60,448 nucleotides of DNA from a virus (IMGVR_UViG_3300021479_000021:1-60448); one strand, 5' to 3'; positions 31,474 to 41,830 are shown, numbered from the stretch's first letter. The notes: generated from the letters alone by a model not told the origin. Program-made: numbers and translations.

Positions 31474-32688
31474 ATGAGTATAAAAAAAGAACATAAATGG
31501 GTTGTAGGTGATAATCGATTTCATCATCCGGACTGGCAAATCGATAGATTGGACTGTTTGAGATTTTATTTAGATGAGAACAAAACCTTCCCCAACAGTT
31601 CCGAGTGGAACGGTGAAAAGGCTATAAGTTTAGATCTTATGTTAGAATTTCTAAACAAAGAAGATTTTGCTATTGTACAACAAAGAAATTTTTCAGCTGG
31701 TATAAGACAAATAATTCTTTGTAAGAAAGGATTAGTGATCAACATATTTTCTTATGCTAAGGATATTGATTATTTCTCAGATGTTCCCGAGTTTATCTCT
31801 ATTAAGAAAAACAGAAAAATAATCGTATCAACACGATTTGAAGTTTTACATGAGGAATTAAACAAACCAAAATTCATTGATAAACTGGTTAAATATTCAA
31901 CATTAAAAGAAAATTCTTCCAGACCAACAGTCAATATAATATCAAAAGATGCTCAAGGTTTCAAACTCGTAGAAGTAATTATTGATACAACCTACAATGG
32001 TGACTTTGATATTCATTATGGAAAAGGTTTCACTAAATTCCATAATACTTTAATAACAAAAATGAATAATACCCACAAAGGTATAGTCATATTTCATGGT
32101 GATCCCGGTACAGGTAAAACTTGTTATATTAGAAATCTTCTTTGCGAATTATCCAAATCCGGTAAGAAGAGAATAATTATATTACCAAACAGTACTATAA
32201 ACTATTTACTAGATCCAGACTTTACTGATTTTATTTTAGAACTTGTAGAAGAAATGAATTACGATGATGAATGGGGTGATGATATAATCAGTTATGGTGA
32301 GCAAAGTATTTTACTTGTTATTGAAGATGCTGAACCAATCTTAATGAAAAGAGATGATATGGTAGGTGGTAATCAAGGAACATCAAATATACTTAATATG
32401 ACCGATGGTATTATGAATGATATATTTGGTTTTCAAGTAATTGCTACCTTTAATACAGATCTTAAAAATATCGATCCTGCTGTACTAAGAAGTAAAAGAC
32501 TCATAGCTAGAAAGACATTCAATAAATTGTCTGTTGAGGAATCTCAAGCTCTTATAGATCATTTGAAAATAGAACATACAGCAACACAAACCTTAAGTGT
32601 AGCTGACATTTATGCTCTTAAAGAAAGTTCAGACAACACAATACTTATTGAGACTATTGAACCAAAACATAATAAGATAGGTCTTTAA
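31474..32688 (+). CDS. AAA+ ATPase with unique N-terminal region
   Basis: 404 residues. The N-terminal half is unknown. The C-terminal half is AAA+: Walker A GDPGTGKT (near 210), Walker B LLVIEDAEP (near 285), sensor 1 VIATFNTD and the arginine-bearing LRSKRLIAR. Closest in style to the proteins of the BCS1/AAA type. A relative is at 43115. Upstream DNA has a weak copy of the phage promoter motif. Confidence 0.8.
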   Translation: MSIKKEHKWVVGDNRFHHPDWQIDRLDCLRFYLDENKTFPNSSEWNGEKAISLDLMLEFLNKEDFAIVQQRNFSAGIRQIILCKKGLVINIFSYAKDIDYFSDVPEFISIKKNRKIIVSTRFEVLHEELNKPKFIDKLVKYSTLKENSSRPTVNIISKDAQGFKLVEVIIDTTYNGDFDIHYGKGFTKFHNTLITKMNNTHKGIVIFHGDPGTGKTCYIRNLLCELSKSGKKRIIILPNSTINYLLDPDFTDFILELVEEMNYDDEWGDDIISYGEQSILLVIEDAEPILMKRDDMVGGNQGTSNILNMTDGIMNDIFGFQVIATFNTDLKNIDPAVLRSKRLIARKTFNKLSVEESQALIDHLKIEHTATQTLSVADIYALKESSDNTILIETIEPKHNKIGL

Positions 32689-32699
32689 TCTAATATACA

Positions 32700-32740
32700 A
32701 TGCTCACGACATTAATGTCGTGAGCATCTTTTTTATTTTT
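32700..32740 (+). terminator. Strong intrinsic terminator
   Basis: A 28-nt perfect inverted repeat (ATGCTCACGACATT and complement, 32700-32727) followed by a T-run, 12 nt after the AAA ATPase gene. Confidence 0.9.
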
Positions 32741-32804
32741 AAAAGTATCATTTCTAAAATAACAGTAAACTTTTGATATATAATTCAAAGCTAAAATATT
32801 TATT

Positions 32805-33782
32805 ATGTTACCAAAATATAAACCATTTATTCCACATAAAATGAAAGTAGAAGAAAATATTGAAACTTTAGTCCCACCTTTGACTCCAGGTAGTCCAATT
32901 TTAGGAGAATTACCACAAGGCGAAGTAATACAAACACCAGAAGAAGTTCCCGTTCAGGAACCTTCTTATAAAGTTCTGTTTATTCATGGTGCTTCAGAAA
33001 ATGAAGAGGAAACTTTGGAAGTAGCAGAAGCTCTAAAAGAAAAATTCTCTAACTGTGAAATAAAAGATATTCATCTTTACGAACTTAACATCCAACCTGA
33101 AGAAGCTATTAAAGATGGTATGAGTCAAATATATCAGGCTCTTGAACAAAGTGATGTGATTGTATTAACTATGGATGCTGACAAATCAGATAGTCTTCAA
33201 GCCGTTTTAAAACGTATTATTAATAAGTATGTTGAGAACAAAGGTTTACAATATAAAAGTTTTTGCTCTATTGTAATGGGTGGTGATATAGACACTAAAG
33301 ATGAATTACTTAGTCTGGCCTATTGTCTTGGTATGATTGTTATGCCACAATCGATAATAATAGATTCAAATAGTTTGCCTGATGATATGACTTTACCATC
33401 CACTATATTATCTAATTTAAAAAACAACATAGTAACTACTGATAACGATACAGAAGAAGATATTATTGATTCAAATACTGGAGAACAAGTAGTTGATACA
33501 ACTACTGACGAGTCTGATCCTAATGAAACTTTGGAAGAAGGTGAGGATGAAAACACTGATGATTCTAATAAAGATGATGATACAGATGAATCAGATACTG
33601 ACGATGATAGTAATGATACTGAAGAAGAAAATGAAGAGACTGTCTTCAGTTATGAGGAATGGAAAAAAAGACAACCTTCTGAATCTATTATAGAAGCTAA
33701 AAAAATATTAGATATAAATGATTTTATAGCTCTTTATGAGAAAAAATATACACAACCATTTAATGATGCTGAAATACTTTAA
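32805..33782 (+). CDS. Flavodoxin-like domain protein with acidic tail
   Basis: 325 residues. After a Pro/Glu-rich linker, residues 56-190 follow a flavodoxin-like/NADPH-dependent FMN reductase plan (KVLFIHGASENEEETLEVAE, SDVIVLTMDAD, FCSIVMGGD). Residues 220-280 are almost purely Asp/Glu/Ser/Thr. The end has a separate helical segment (IEAKKILDINDFIALYEKK). The flavin-binding loop is not canonical, so a structural use of the fold is possible. It overlaps the protease gene. Confidence 0.55.
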   Translation: MLPKYKPFIPHKMKVEENIETLVPPLTPGSPILGELPQGEVIQTPEEVPVQEPSYKVLFIHGASENEEETLEVAEALKEKFSNCEIKDIHLYELNIQPEEAIKDGMSQIYQALEQSDVIVLTMDADKSDSLQAVLKRIINKYVENKGLQYKSFCSIVMGGDIDTKDELLSLAYCLGMIVMPQSIIIDSNSLPDDMTLPSTILSNLKNNIVTTDNDTEEDIIDSNTGEQVVDTTTDESDPNETLEEGEDENTDDSNKDDDTDESDTDDDSNDTEEENEETVFSYEEWKKRQPSESIIEAKKILDINDFIALYEKKYTQPFNDAEIL

Positions 33783-34185
33783 AAGACTAACCGAAATGGT
33801 AGTTGTTGGTTTAGATGAGAAAGTTGATTTTCCTGAATTTAATCTTACCGGCGTAGTAGCAAAAATAGATACTGGGGCCGATGGAACATCTTTACATTGT
33901 GACTATATTCAACAAAAAGATAACTTGATTGAATTTACGCCTTTGGATCCAAGTTATCCACAATACAAAAATCAAAAGATTGAGAAACCTATTCTTGGTA
34001 CTCAAGAAGTGATGAGTTCAAATGGTGAATCTGAAGACAGATTTTTTATTGAAACCACTATCATAATTAAGAATAAAGAATACATCACAAATGTTAGTTT
34101 AACAAATAGAGCTAAGATGAAAACACCGGTTTTAATTGGTAAGAATGTACTTAAAGGTGCATTCCTTGTTAATCCAGCATTATAA
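33763..34185 (+). CDS. Retropepsin-like aspartic protease
   Basis: About 140 residues. AKIDTGADGTSLHC holds the catalytic DTG, and KMKTPVLIGKNVLKGAFLVNP is the flap-distal ILG-type strand of the RimK-associated retropepsin family (PF05618-like). The start MMLKYFKRLTE overlaps the previous gene and resembles the targeting motif. It sits just before the giant structural gene, so a role in head or tail maturation is a reasonable guess, but no phage homolog is known to me. Confidence 0.7.
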   Translation: MMLKYFKRLTEMVVVGLDEKVDFPEFNLTGVVAKIDTGADGTSLHCDYIQQKDNLIEFTPLDPSYPQYKNQKIEKPILGTQEVMSSNGESEDRFFIETTIIIKNKEYITNVSLTNRAKMKTPVLIGKNVLKGAFLVNPAL

Positions 34186-34212
34186 AACTTTTTACAATTT
34201 CTGTATATAAAT
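34184..34212 (+). promoter_or_regulatory. Phage promoter motif, copy 4
   Basis: AAAACTTTTTACAATTT, a short gap, then GTATATAAAT. It matches the element at 7436, 8060 and 11120 and lies 55 nt upstream of the structural gene at 34268, with an inverted repeat (CTATACAGAG / CTCTGTATAAG) after it. Confidence 0.6.
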
Positions 34213-34267
34213 CTATACAGAGTCTCTGTATAAGAATAAATACTTCTTAAAATAGAATAAAATTTAG

Positions 34268-37200
34268 ATGGCAGGAAAATCAGTAATGGGTGGTGTTGTT
34301 ATGCCTTTACCAATAGTTCACTTAGAACTGGTTAACCCTGGGCCTACCATGAAGTTTGTATTCAAGATGTTTAAAGAGAATGGCCAGAATACACCATTAC
34401 TTATTCCATATATTGATAACCCATCAAGTATTCCGGTTCCTGGTATAGTTCAACTCCTTAAAGGGGATCTTGGTATTGCTGAAAAAATATTATCACCACT
34501 ATTACAAACAACATTACCTTTTTTTGCTAACCCTTCTGTTCCAGTATCTGGAACAAATAAACCAGGTTCTTATTCTTTTGGAACAAACAAGAATCTGAAT
34601 GCTAGTCAAAAAAATTATATAGACAGTACTGCCGGAACCAGAGTAGGCTTTAAAAGTTTTGAAATGACAGCTATTCAAGGTATGATGGAATCATTAAAAC
34701 CTTTGATGGAGATTGCATTAATTTTAATGGAACTTCTCGCTGTTATCGAAGATGTTATTTGTAGGAATAAAGCAACATCGATTAAAATTCCTGTAGTTGG
34801 TTGGATAGGTTTCCCATCTAGGAAACCAAAATATACTTATGGTTCATTAAATTATAATTTACAACATTTTAGAAAAGCTTTACAGAATGGTGTTAAAGCC
34901 TTTAATGCTGGTGACACATATCCAGCAATAGCAACAAGTACACCTGGTGGTAGTGCCCAACCACCAGATGACCAAGATCCAACTGGTGCGGATCCAAGAG
35001 ATTCTATTTATCTTGCTTATTTTGATGAAGACGGTAATGTTATAACACCTCCAGCCTGGGTGTTAAATTCTGGTAAATGGGGATTTTCTCCAGCACAGGC
35101 TGATATTGTTACAACAACTGGGGATAATCCAGAGAAAACTGGATTTCCACTTTTATCTGATACAATCATGACTGGTGTTAATCAACTTTACAAATACCAT
35201 TTAACTGTTATTAATCAGACACCTGCTTTAATTGTACAAAGTGATGCTTATGCAGCTAATCTTGATAGTAATACACCACCTACATATGTAAACCAATCTG
35301 ATATATTACAAGCACTCGGTACAGATTTTGATCCGAACAAACATATAAATGAAATAAATGGACAAGTTAATGAGTTACAAAATAATATAAGTGATACGGT
35401 TCGTCAGACTATACTTGGTGAGTATATAAACAAACATTTAAATTCACAATTAAAAAATAGATATATCGAGAAAGTATCTACTGGTCAGATTTTTCAAGCT
35501 AAAGATCTAAATTCTAATACAAACCCAGAAGATAGTAATAGCATTAATATAGTTTATCCAATATTTTCCTCAGTTGTTACTTTAACAGGGGATACAACAT
35601 CATCTACTTTAAGTGCAGAGGTATATGCTGTCCCTAAAGGTGGCACAGCTCAACAACTTACACCATATCCAAATGATTTCCGAATAAAAAATGATAATGG
35701 TAGTTATGTTGAATTAAGACAAAAAAATGATTCTAAAATATATTATGAAAAAATTACTTTAGTAGCAAATTTTCAAACAGTAGATACTATTGATGCTTAT
35801 TTTAATACAAATGCGAATCCAGCTTCTGTACCAGCAGATAAAATTATCGTACCCGAAAATACAACTAAATATAAAAACAATAAAATTCCAGGAATAGTAT
35901 TATCTTATTATTTACCTTTAGTATGGGAGGAAGTTCTTGTATATCAAATACAAAAAAATATTTTAACAACAGATTCTGCTGGTAACGCATCAAAACAAAC
36001 TGTTGTTATAGGAAATGAAACGGATACTATACAACATATAATAGAACCCGAATTAGATTATGAAATAAGACTTATTCAAGTAATAAATTTACCGATAATA
36101 TCAGATGGTTCAATAAATAATTTAGTTGCAGCTTTTCCGAAACCAAATTATTTAGTTGTCTTCAGAGAGGAATTTACCCAATCCAGTGTAATACCTATAC
36201 CGGTAACAAGTGCTGGTAGAATTGATAGACAGCCCTCTACTACAGTAAAACCACCACAAACAAAATATTTACAAATCTCAGAACTTACTTCAGATATACC
36301 AACGATAGCATATGTTGCTATAACTGTTAACGCTGATACCACAACAGATTTAAAAATGTATGACCCAATAGATCATACAATGCTTTTAAGATATATTAAT
36401 GATAACAATTTAGTTGTTGGTAATTATTACTACTTACGATATACTAATACAGAATTTGGTACAGAATCAGCTAATAACAATAATGATAACGGTGAATTTT
36501 ATCAGATAAGATCATTAAAGCAAAATTGGATTAAGGAAACTTTCACATCAAACTTTGATTCAAGAATGAATAATATAACAGGAGTTTTTCCTTCACCTCC
36601 TGTTATGATTGAAACAACAACCAATGATACAGAAACTATATTGTTCGATGCTCCGACACAGTCTATAAGAATACACAAAAGTAAAAACGTTATACCTTCC
36701 TACATAACCGATTCTACACAACCACAATTACAATTTTTGAGTGGTACTATTAATATAGGCATATTTTTCGTTTATAAAATTCAAACCTCTGGAGATTATA
36801 TAATTTACAATATAAATTCTACTTTGAGTTCTACTCTTATAAAATCAGAAAAAATTGCTGCTAATTATTATTTTACAAATGTTAATAGTGGTGTTATGCT
36901 TAATTGGACACCTGCTGTTGTAGCATTTCAGTATCTTGATTCAAATCAAATAGACTTACAAGGTAACTTGAGTGCTTATACGGGTAATATAGAACTTTAC
37001 GGTGTTAAACAATTAAGTGTTATAGATGATATCTTTACAAAGAAAGGTAATACAATATTCTTAGATGGTGTAAACACCGATCAAGATTATAGTAACCAGA
37101 CTAATCCTTTACAAGCTATACAAAAAGCAACTTCTTATTTAGCAAATCTTGATAAAATGATAGATGGTTTTTATACTGTAAATGGTATTAAAACAATAAC

Positions 37201-39100
37201 TACCGAAAAAGGTCTTAGTATTAATGTAATAGATCTTGACCCAAACGATTTATCTATTATCAATAATAGAACCGCTTACATATCAAATCCTGCTATATCA
37301 TGGTATAGACCTTTTAATATTACTGAAGCACCAAGTATTACAGATATAGAAGGTAATAATAATTTTCCTAATTATAATTCTCAAACAGGAACAGCCTTTT
37401 ATGAACCTACTTCTGTTGCTCCTACTTTTAGAATACCAGCGAAATATAAAGGTCAAAATTATGAGCATATAGTTCCTGCTATAAACATGGGTAATGACCA
37501 AGGTGAAGGTATTGTATTTCAAGGGTTAGATCCAAGATATGTTAGTAGAACAAAATGGAAAGTTTTCTGGCTTGTTGAAGCAATAAAAAAAGATACAGCA
37601 CCTATCATATTTGGTGAGGCTTCCATTGGTGCACCATCACCTTTACCTACAGATGTACCTACCTGGCAACTTCCGGATCCAGGACCAACACCAGATACTA
37701 GTCCAAGTGGACAAGAGTGGTATAGTTTAATTCATAAATTAACAGCTTTACCTTATCTTATATCAAAATTAGGTGTTCTTTTATTTGGTAAATTAATACC
37801 AGCTATTAAAAAATTAATACAATTAGCTTCAAACCCAACTAAAATTACGGATCTTCTTCTTCAGATAATAAAAACAAAGATTTCTAAAAATATGGAATTC
37901 TTTGACAATTCATTTACTCAAAATGATTTCAATCAATCTGTAAAGAGTTCTCAAGGTAGTTCAAAATATTTTTATACAGGAAAAACAACAAATCCTAGTA
38001 TGCCATCTACAGCTTCCTTTATTTTAGATGGTGCCGGTGTAGCAAAGTTTGGTGCCAGCTTAGGTCTTAATTTTCCATTTGGTGTAAAAGTATCCACTCT
38101 TAATCAGGGTAATAGTAATACAAAACCAACATATAATAGTAATTGGTTTAGTGCTGTTACCACTGACAATAGAACAGCAGCCGAAAAAGATCCAACAAAA
38201 TTTCAAACAAAAAGAGATCAACCAATAATTAAGATGATTCTTAACATCATTAAAATTCCTTTTGAAGTAATATTTTTGATTGCTAAATGGTTAATATGTT
38301 GGGTTAAGAAACTTACAAACCCAGCATTACTTTTATCAGCTGTAGAAGAATTATTATCGTTTAAATGGCTTCTTTGTATTATAAGTCCTATGACACTTTT
38401 AAAGATGGTGGGAGCTTCAACCAAACCAGCCGGTTGTGGATGTACTTCTGATGATAGTAGCTTAGGCCCTGATTTAGTAGCTCTTCTTGCTGCCTTTGAT
38501 ACGGATGCCGATAATATAGGTAAAAATGCTGCTCCTCAAGGTGCTCAAGCACTTATAGATGATTTAATCAAAGATATTGCTGGTATTGGTAATAATGATT
38601 TAGTTGAAGTTCTCGTTTACAATATCTACAAAAATGGTATATACGTATCCAGTGAACAAGATATAATACCATATAACCCCTTGAGTGATAGTGGTACACT
38701 CAATCCTAGTGTTCCTCCTTTAGATGCTAATGGTAATACGAATACACCAGCAGGGAATGCTGCTTCGGCTGCTGCTAATAGTCCTGTTCCACCTTCTGGT
38801 TGTGGACCTAACACATTTGATTTAAGTGGTCTTATCGCTATGCCTTTTGTTTCGAGTATGCCTTTATTAAATAAATGTCAAGTTATACAAGTATTTTTAA
38901 AACCACTTCAGATGATACTTGGTTTATTGACAACAATCCAGGAATTTCTCAATGCTTTTATAGGAATGCCTACAGCAATTTTTGGTTTAGAACCAACTTT
39001 ATCTGTACCAAAAATTGATGTTATAAGTAGTATCCAAGCCAAAATTACTAAATTGACAGCTACCTTAACACAAACCACACCAATGACTCCGGTTAAATAG
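34268..39100 (+). CDS. Giant candidate virion structural protein
   Basis: 1,610 residues, Asn/Thr/Pro-rich with many short beta-strand-like repeats, typical of tail, baseplate or fibre-associated proteins. It has its own copy of the phage promoter. Notable parts are amphipathic/hydrophobic stretches near 60-100, 1130-1160, and 1310-1385 (IIKIPFEVIFLIAKWLICWV) and a CGC motif after the last of these. The hydrophobic segments might insert into membranes. No family recognised, so the structural role is inferred from size, composition and neighbours. Confidence 0.6.
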   Translation: MAGKSVMGGVVMPLPIVHLELVNPGPTMKFVFKMFKENGQNTPLLIPYIDNPSSIPVPGIVQLLKGDLGIAEKILSPLLQTTLPFFANPSVPVSGTNKPGSYSFGTNKNLNASQKNYIDSTAGTRVGFKSFEMTAIQGMMESLKPLMEIALILMELLAVIEDVICRNKATSIKIPVVGWIGFPSRKPKYTYGSLNYNLQHFRKALQNGVKAFNAGDTYPAIATSTPGGSAQPPDDQDPTGADPRDSIYLAYFDEDGNVITPPAWVLNSGKWGFSPAQADIVTTTGDNPEKTGFPLLSDTIMTGVNQLYKYHLTVINQTPALIVQSDAYAANLDSNTPPTYVNQSDILQALGTDFDPNKHINEINGQVNELQNNISDTVRQTILGEYINKHLNSQLKNRYIEKVSTGQIFQAKDLNSNTNPEDSNSINIVYPIFSSVVTLTGDTTSSTLSAEVYAVPKGGTAQQLTPYPNDFRIKNDNGSYVELRQKNDSKIYYEKITLVANFQTVDTIDAYFNTNANPASVPADKIIVPENTTKYKNNKIPGIVLSYYLPLVWEEVLVYQIQKNILTTDSAGNASKQTVVIGNETDTIQHIIEPELDYEIRLIQVINLPIISDGSINNLVAAFPKPNYLVVFREEFTQSSVIPIPVTSAGRIDRQPSTTVKPPQTKYLQISELTSDIPTIAYVAITVNADTTTDLKMYDPIDHTMLLRYINDNNLVVGNYYYLRYTNTEFGTESANNNNDNGEFYQIRSLKQNWIKETFTSNFDSRMNNITGVFPSPPVMIETTTNDTETILFDAPTQSIRIHKSKNVIPSYITDSTQPQLQFLSGTINIGIFFVYKIQTSGDYIIYNINSTLSSTLIKSEKIAANYYFTNVNSGVMLNWTPAVVAFQYLDSNQIDLQGNLSAYTGNIELYGVKQLSVIDDIFTKKGNTIFLDGVNTDQDYSNQTNPLQAIQKATSYLANLDKMIDGFYTVNGIKTITTEKGLSINVIDLDPNDLSIINNRTAYISNPAISWYRPFNITEAPSITDIEGNNNFPNYNSQTGTAFYEPTSVAPTFRIPAKYKGQNYEHIVPAINMGNDQGEGIVFQGLDPRYVSRTKWKVFWLVEAIKKDTAPIIFGEASIGAPSPLPTDVPTWQLPDPGPTPDTSPSGQEWYSLIHKLTALPYLISKLGVLLFGKLIPAIKKLIQLASNPTKITDLLLQIIKTKISKNMEFFDNSFTQNDFNQSVKSSQGSSKYFYTGKTTNPSMPSTASFILDGAGVAKFGASLGLNFPFGVKVSTLNQGNSNTKPTYNSNWFSAVTTDNRTAAEKDPTKFQTKRDQPIIKMILNIIKIPFEVIFLIAKWLICWVKKLTNPALLLSAVEELLSFKWLLCIISPMTLLKMVGASTKPAGCGCTSDDSSLGPDLVALLAAFDTDADNIGKNAAPQGAQALIDDLIKDIAGIGNNDLVEVLVYNIYKNGIYVSSEQDIIPYNPLSDSGTLNPSVPPLDANGNTNTPAGNAASAAANSPVPPSGCGPNTFDLSGLIAMPFVSSMPLLNKCQVIQVFLKPLQMILGLLTTIQEFLNAFIGMPTAIFGLEPTLSVPKIDVISSIQAKITKLTATLTQTTPMTPVK

Positions 39101-39437
39101 AAACTTTCCTTTTTTCAATCATATTAAGAATTACTTGGTCAGGTGTTAGAATTTCTGTTTCACCTGAAGCTTTCTTTCCCCAGAACCAATTAGGTGTGCG
39201 ATTCCTCGGCCAATCTCTATCACCACTATTTTGTAAATTTTCTATAAAAAGAACCCAGGTATCTAAGGCCAATGATTTATTAGTATTTCTATGATTAAAA
39301 GATTCCGCATGTTCGGGTAGTTTTCTTCCGAGTTGTTTATTAACAAAAAAGAAGAAAGACTCTTTTTCTTTAACCGTTACGTTTTCGTAGGCCTTTCTAT
39401 TAGAAAAAATTACATTTACAAATTCTGTTAAATTCAT
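39093..39437 (-). CDS. Unknown 114-residue protein
   Basis: Helical protein with the segment FFFFVNKQLGRKLPEHAESF and a C-terminal PNWFWGKK. It overlaps the convergent structural gene by 8 nt and the upstream gene by 4 nt (ATGA). Function unknown. Confidence 0.65.
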   Translation of the reverse strand: MNLTEFVNVIFSNRKAYENVTVKEKESFFFFVNKQLGRKLPEHAESFNHRNTNKSLALDTWVLFIENLQNSGDRDWPRNRTPNWFWGKKASGETEILTPDQVILNMIEKRKVSI

Positions 39438-39763
39438 ATTTTAACTTCAGTAATATTAGTAATTGAAAAATCAGAATCATATTCACAGGATTCACCATCA
39501 AAACTGGATGTGTATAAAAAACTTATATCACATAGGTAGATACCACAAGCTAAATTTAAACTCTGGCTTTTCTGATATCCAAAATTATAATCAAAATCCA
39601 GAGCCTCTTCGATAGGTTGTTTATCTGGTTCGGATTCATTAGCATCTATCTGTTTTATAAAAATTATATCACGATCATAAAGAACAGCTATTATACATTT
39701 ATTGTATACAACATTATTTATTTTTTCTTTAAATTTATTTAATGAGTTATCCATATTAATCAT
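39434..39763 (-). CDS. Unknown 109-residue protein
   Basis: Acidic protein with alternating strands; start could be 39763 or 39754. It overlaps neighbours at both ends, so it belongs to a tight minus-strand operon (39093-41763). No family recognised. Confidence 0.6.
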   Translation of the reverse strand: MINMDNSLNKFKEKINNVVYNKCIIAVLYDRDIIFIKQIDANESEPDKQPIEEALDFDYNFGYQKSQSLNLACGIYLCDISFLYTSSFDGESCEYDSDFSITNITEVKI

Positions 39764-40010
39764 TATCTAATTTGAGTCTTAGAATATTAAATTTTGAATT
39801 TTCAATAATTTCTACATCTAAATTAAGAAATTTATTCTCTCTATATTCTTCTGGTATATCTTCTTGATAAATATCCCAAAGATTCCTACTTATTAAAATT
39901 CGTCTTAGCCGGCCACCGTTCCTGCATTGGCACATTATGGATTCCGTTGACAATTCCTTTAATCGTTCGGTAATATCTCTGAGTGTAATTTTTGTTTCAT
40001 CATTAACCAT
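39756..40010 (-). CDS. Small unknown protein
   Basis: 84 residues with MCQCRNGGRLRR in the middle, a possible nucleic-acid-binding loop. No family recognised. It is part of the same operon, directly after the gene at 40011. Confidence 0.6.
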   Translation of the reverse strand: MVNDETKITLRDITERLKELSTESIMCQCRNGGRLRRILISRNLWDIYQEDIPEEYRENKFLNLDVEIIENSKFNILRLKLDND

Positions 40011-40211
40011 CTACATATCATTTATAGTAAGACCATTTGTTTTCATTAAATCATTAATAGTCTCTGTGAAAATAGGATTATTATGTAATTCAAGAATAAT
40101 TGAGGTAAGTTTAGAATTAACATCTTTTAATAATTTAGCCTTCTCCAAAGCTTTATTAGCATTATTTAATGCTGTTACTAAATCATTTGTTATTTTTTCT
40201 TCTTCTGACAT
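40011..40211 (-). CDS. Small helical protein
   Basis: 66 residues, helical (DLVTALNNANKALEKAKLL), coiled-coil-like. The next gene begins at the adjacent base. Function unknown. Confidence 0.6.
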   Translation of the reverse strand: MSEEEKITNDLVTALNNANKALEKAKLLKDVNSKLTSIILELHNNPIFTETINDLMKTNGLTINDM

Positions 40212-40213
40212 AT

Positions 40214-40597
40214 TTATTTCCAGTCCCTTTTAAATTTCCATATCATTGCTGCCCAATCCAAAAATGTTTTATCATCAATACAGTAAACATAATTCTTTTC
40301 ATTTACAGCTTTCTTTTTTATTAAACCTTTTACAAAAAGTTGGTTTAAGGTAACCGAAATATTTTTACTTTCTACTTTAACCTTCCTTGCTAAATCACCA
40401 GATGACATTTCAGTAGCTCTTTCAGCCAGGATATAAATTATTTTTTGACTTCTTGTTGATAAGTTATCCAAGACACCTTTATAGAAAGGTGTTATTCTAT
40501 CCAACATATGTTGTTTATCTATTATTTCAGAATAATATTTTTTATAATGTTCTAAAGCTTCTTCTGTTATATGAATCATTGTATTCGTATTATTCAA
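40214..40597 (-). CDS. Winged helix-turn-helix regulator (MarR-like)
   Basis: 127 residues. LSTRSQKIIYILAERAT leads into the HTH (MSSGDLARKVKVESKNISVT, then LNQLFVKGLIKKKAV as the wing). It likely binds DNA as a transcriptional regulator or acts as a small packaging/replication factor. A start at the sixth or seventh codon is possible. Confidence 0.65.
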   Translation of the reverse strand: MNNTNTMIHITEEALEHYKKYYSEIIDKQHMLDRITPFYKGVLDNLSTRSQKIIYILAERATEMSSGDLARKVKVESKNISVTLNQLFVKGLIKKKAVNEKNYVYCIDDKTFLDWAAMIWKFKRDWK

Positions 40598-40889
40598 ATC
40601 TCGTTGCTAAATCTTCTTCTTTCCAAGAAACCCAGGGAGCATTTACCGTAGGTTCTACAATTCTTTTACCTGAACTCATATCTAAACCTAATTGTCTTTC
40701 TATATTTGTATCAATTAATCCTTGACATACTCTTTTATTATTGGAATGACAGGCCCAATTATTACCAGTTTCTCTTTTCATTTTTATAATATCAAACTGA
40801 CTTGGTAGACAACCATAGTATTGAGCATCATGAGATTCTTTTGTTACATTTTCATTAAAGGGGCAAGTTATACAAGCTTTTTTACTCAT
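40590..40889 (-). CDS. Cysteine-rich CxxCPF protein, DUF6283-like
   Basis: About 99 residues from ATG 40889. CITCPF, then YYGCLPSQ, NNWACHSN and RVCQG give the same Cys-CPF/CH/C-G order as the protein at 4523. Likely metal- or Fe-S-binding; role unknown. Confidence 0.55.
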   Translation of the reverse strand: MSKKACITCPFNENVTKESHDAQYYGCLPSQFDIIKMKRETGNNWACHSNNKRVCQGLIDTNIERQLGLDMSSGKRIVEPTVNAPWVSWKEEDLATRFE

Positions 40890-41763
40890 TGGAAAGTTCT
40901 TGTTTAAAACTTTGATACAACTCTTCACTCACACCAAGTCTTGAGAACCAATTCTTAAAATACTTCTGAAGTTCATTGGTTCTTGGATTTGTGTCAATAT
41001 GATACATTTCGAAGTCTTTTCTATTTTGTATTTTATCAGATATAAGCATTTGATTAACTTCCGGAAGTATACTTAATTCAATATCATTGATATTAGATAT
41101 ATTTCTCTGAGAAAGATAGTTATTAGCTACTCTTCTATATTCCATAGCAAGTATAAATGCGGAGGGATGGATTTCAAAATCATTGAAAGGATTAACTAAT
41201 AATTTGTCTGACAAATAATTCTCAGATAAACTTTCATCACTTTGTAATATAGGATGAAGACAATAAGCATCTTTGGTAATAACACTCACACCGATTTTAT
41301 TAAGAATGTAAAGACCTTCATCGATATGGTTCATAAGATAAATACCAGATCTTTTGGTTCTTATATCTTTATAGATGTTACTTATTAATCTATAAGCGTA
41401 TCTTTCAGAAGGACTTTCAATTTCCTCATAAACTATTTTATTTTTATTTAAATACCCGCTAATTCCACAATCTTCGATTACTAGTACAGTTTTACCTGAG
41501 GCTATAATATAAGGTTTATATAGACCTTTGTTACGATAGCTTTTATACACATAAACTGAAATAAAAGGTTTTACATAATCAATATATTCAATATCAACTT
41601 TCAAACCAAAGCCTATATCTTCATAATTTTTAAATGTAATACCGAATCTTTTGAGTTGTATCGCTCTATTTTTGAAATAATGTAAGGCTTGCTCATAAGT
41701 ATCAGCATCCATTTGAAATCTTTCTTGTAGTACCATATCACTACAAATATAAAAACTTTCCAT
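40882..41763 (-). CDS. Unknown 293-residue protein
   Basis: Start ATG 41763 (MESFYICSDM) is chosen over 41832, which would add a hydrophobic artefact and overlap the divergent gene. The C-terminal segment ILAMEYRRVANNYLSQ looks like a conserved helical motif and CLHPILQSDE precedes it, perhaps metal-binding. No confident family. Confidence 0.6.
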   Translation of the reverse strand: MESFYICSDMVLQERFQMDADTYEQALHYFKNRAIQLKRFGITFKNYEDIGFGLKVDIEYIDYVKPFISVYVYKSYRNKGLYKPYIIASGKTVLVIEDCGISGYLNKNKIVYEEIESPSERYAYRLISNIYKDIRTKRSGIYLMNHIDEGLYILNKIGVSVITKDAYCLHPILQSDESLSENYLSDKLLVNPFNDFEIHPSAFILAMEYRRVANNYLSQRNISNINDIELSILPEVNQMLISDKIQNRKDFEMYHIDTNPRTNELQKYFKNWFSRLGVSEELYQSFKQELSNE

Positions 41764-41830
41764 GAATAAACCATATAATTGATAGAAAACATTACAAAAT
41801 ATATACTGTATGAAAAACGATAAATAGAAC

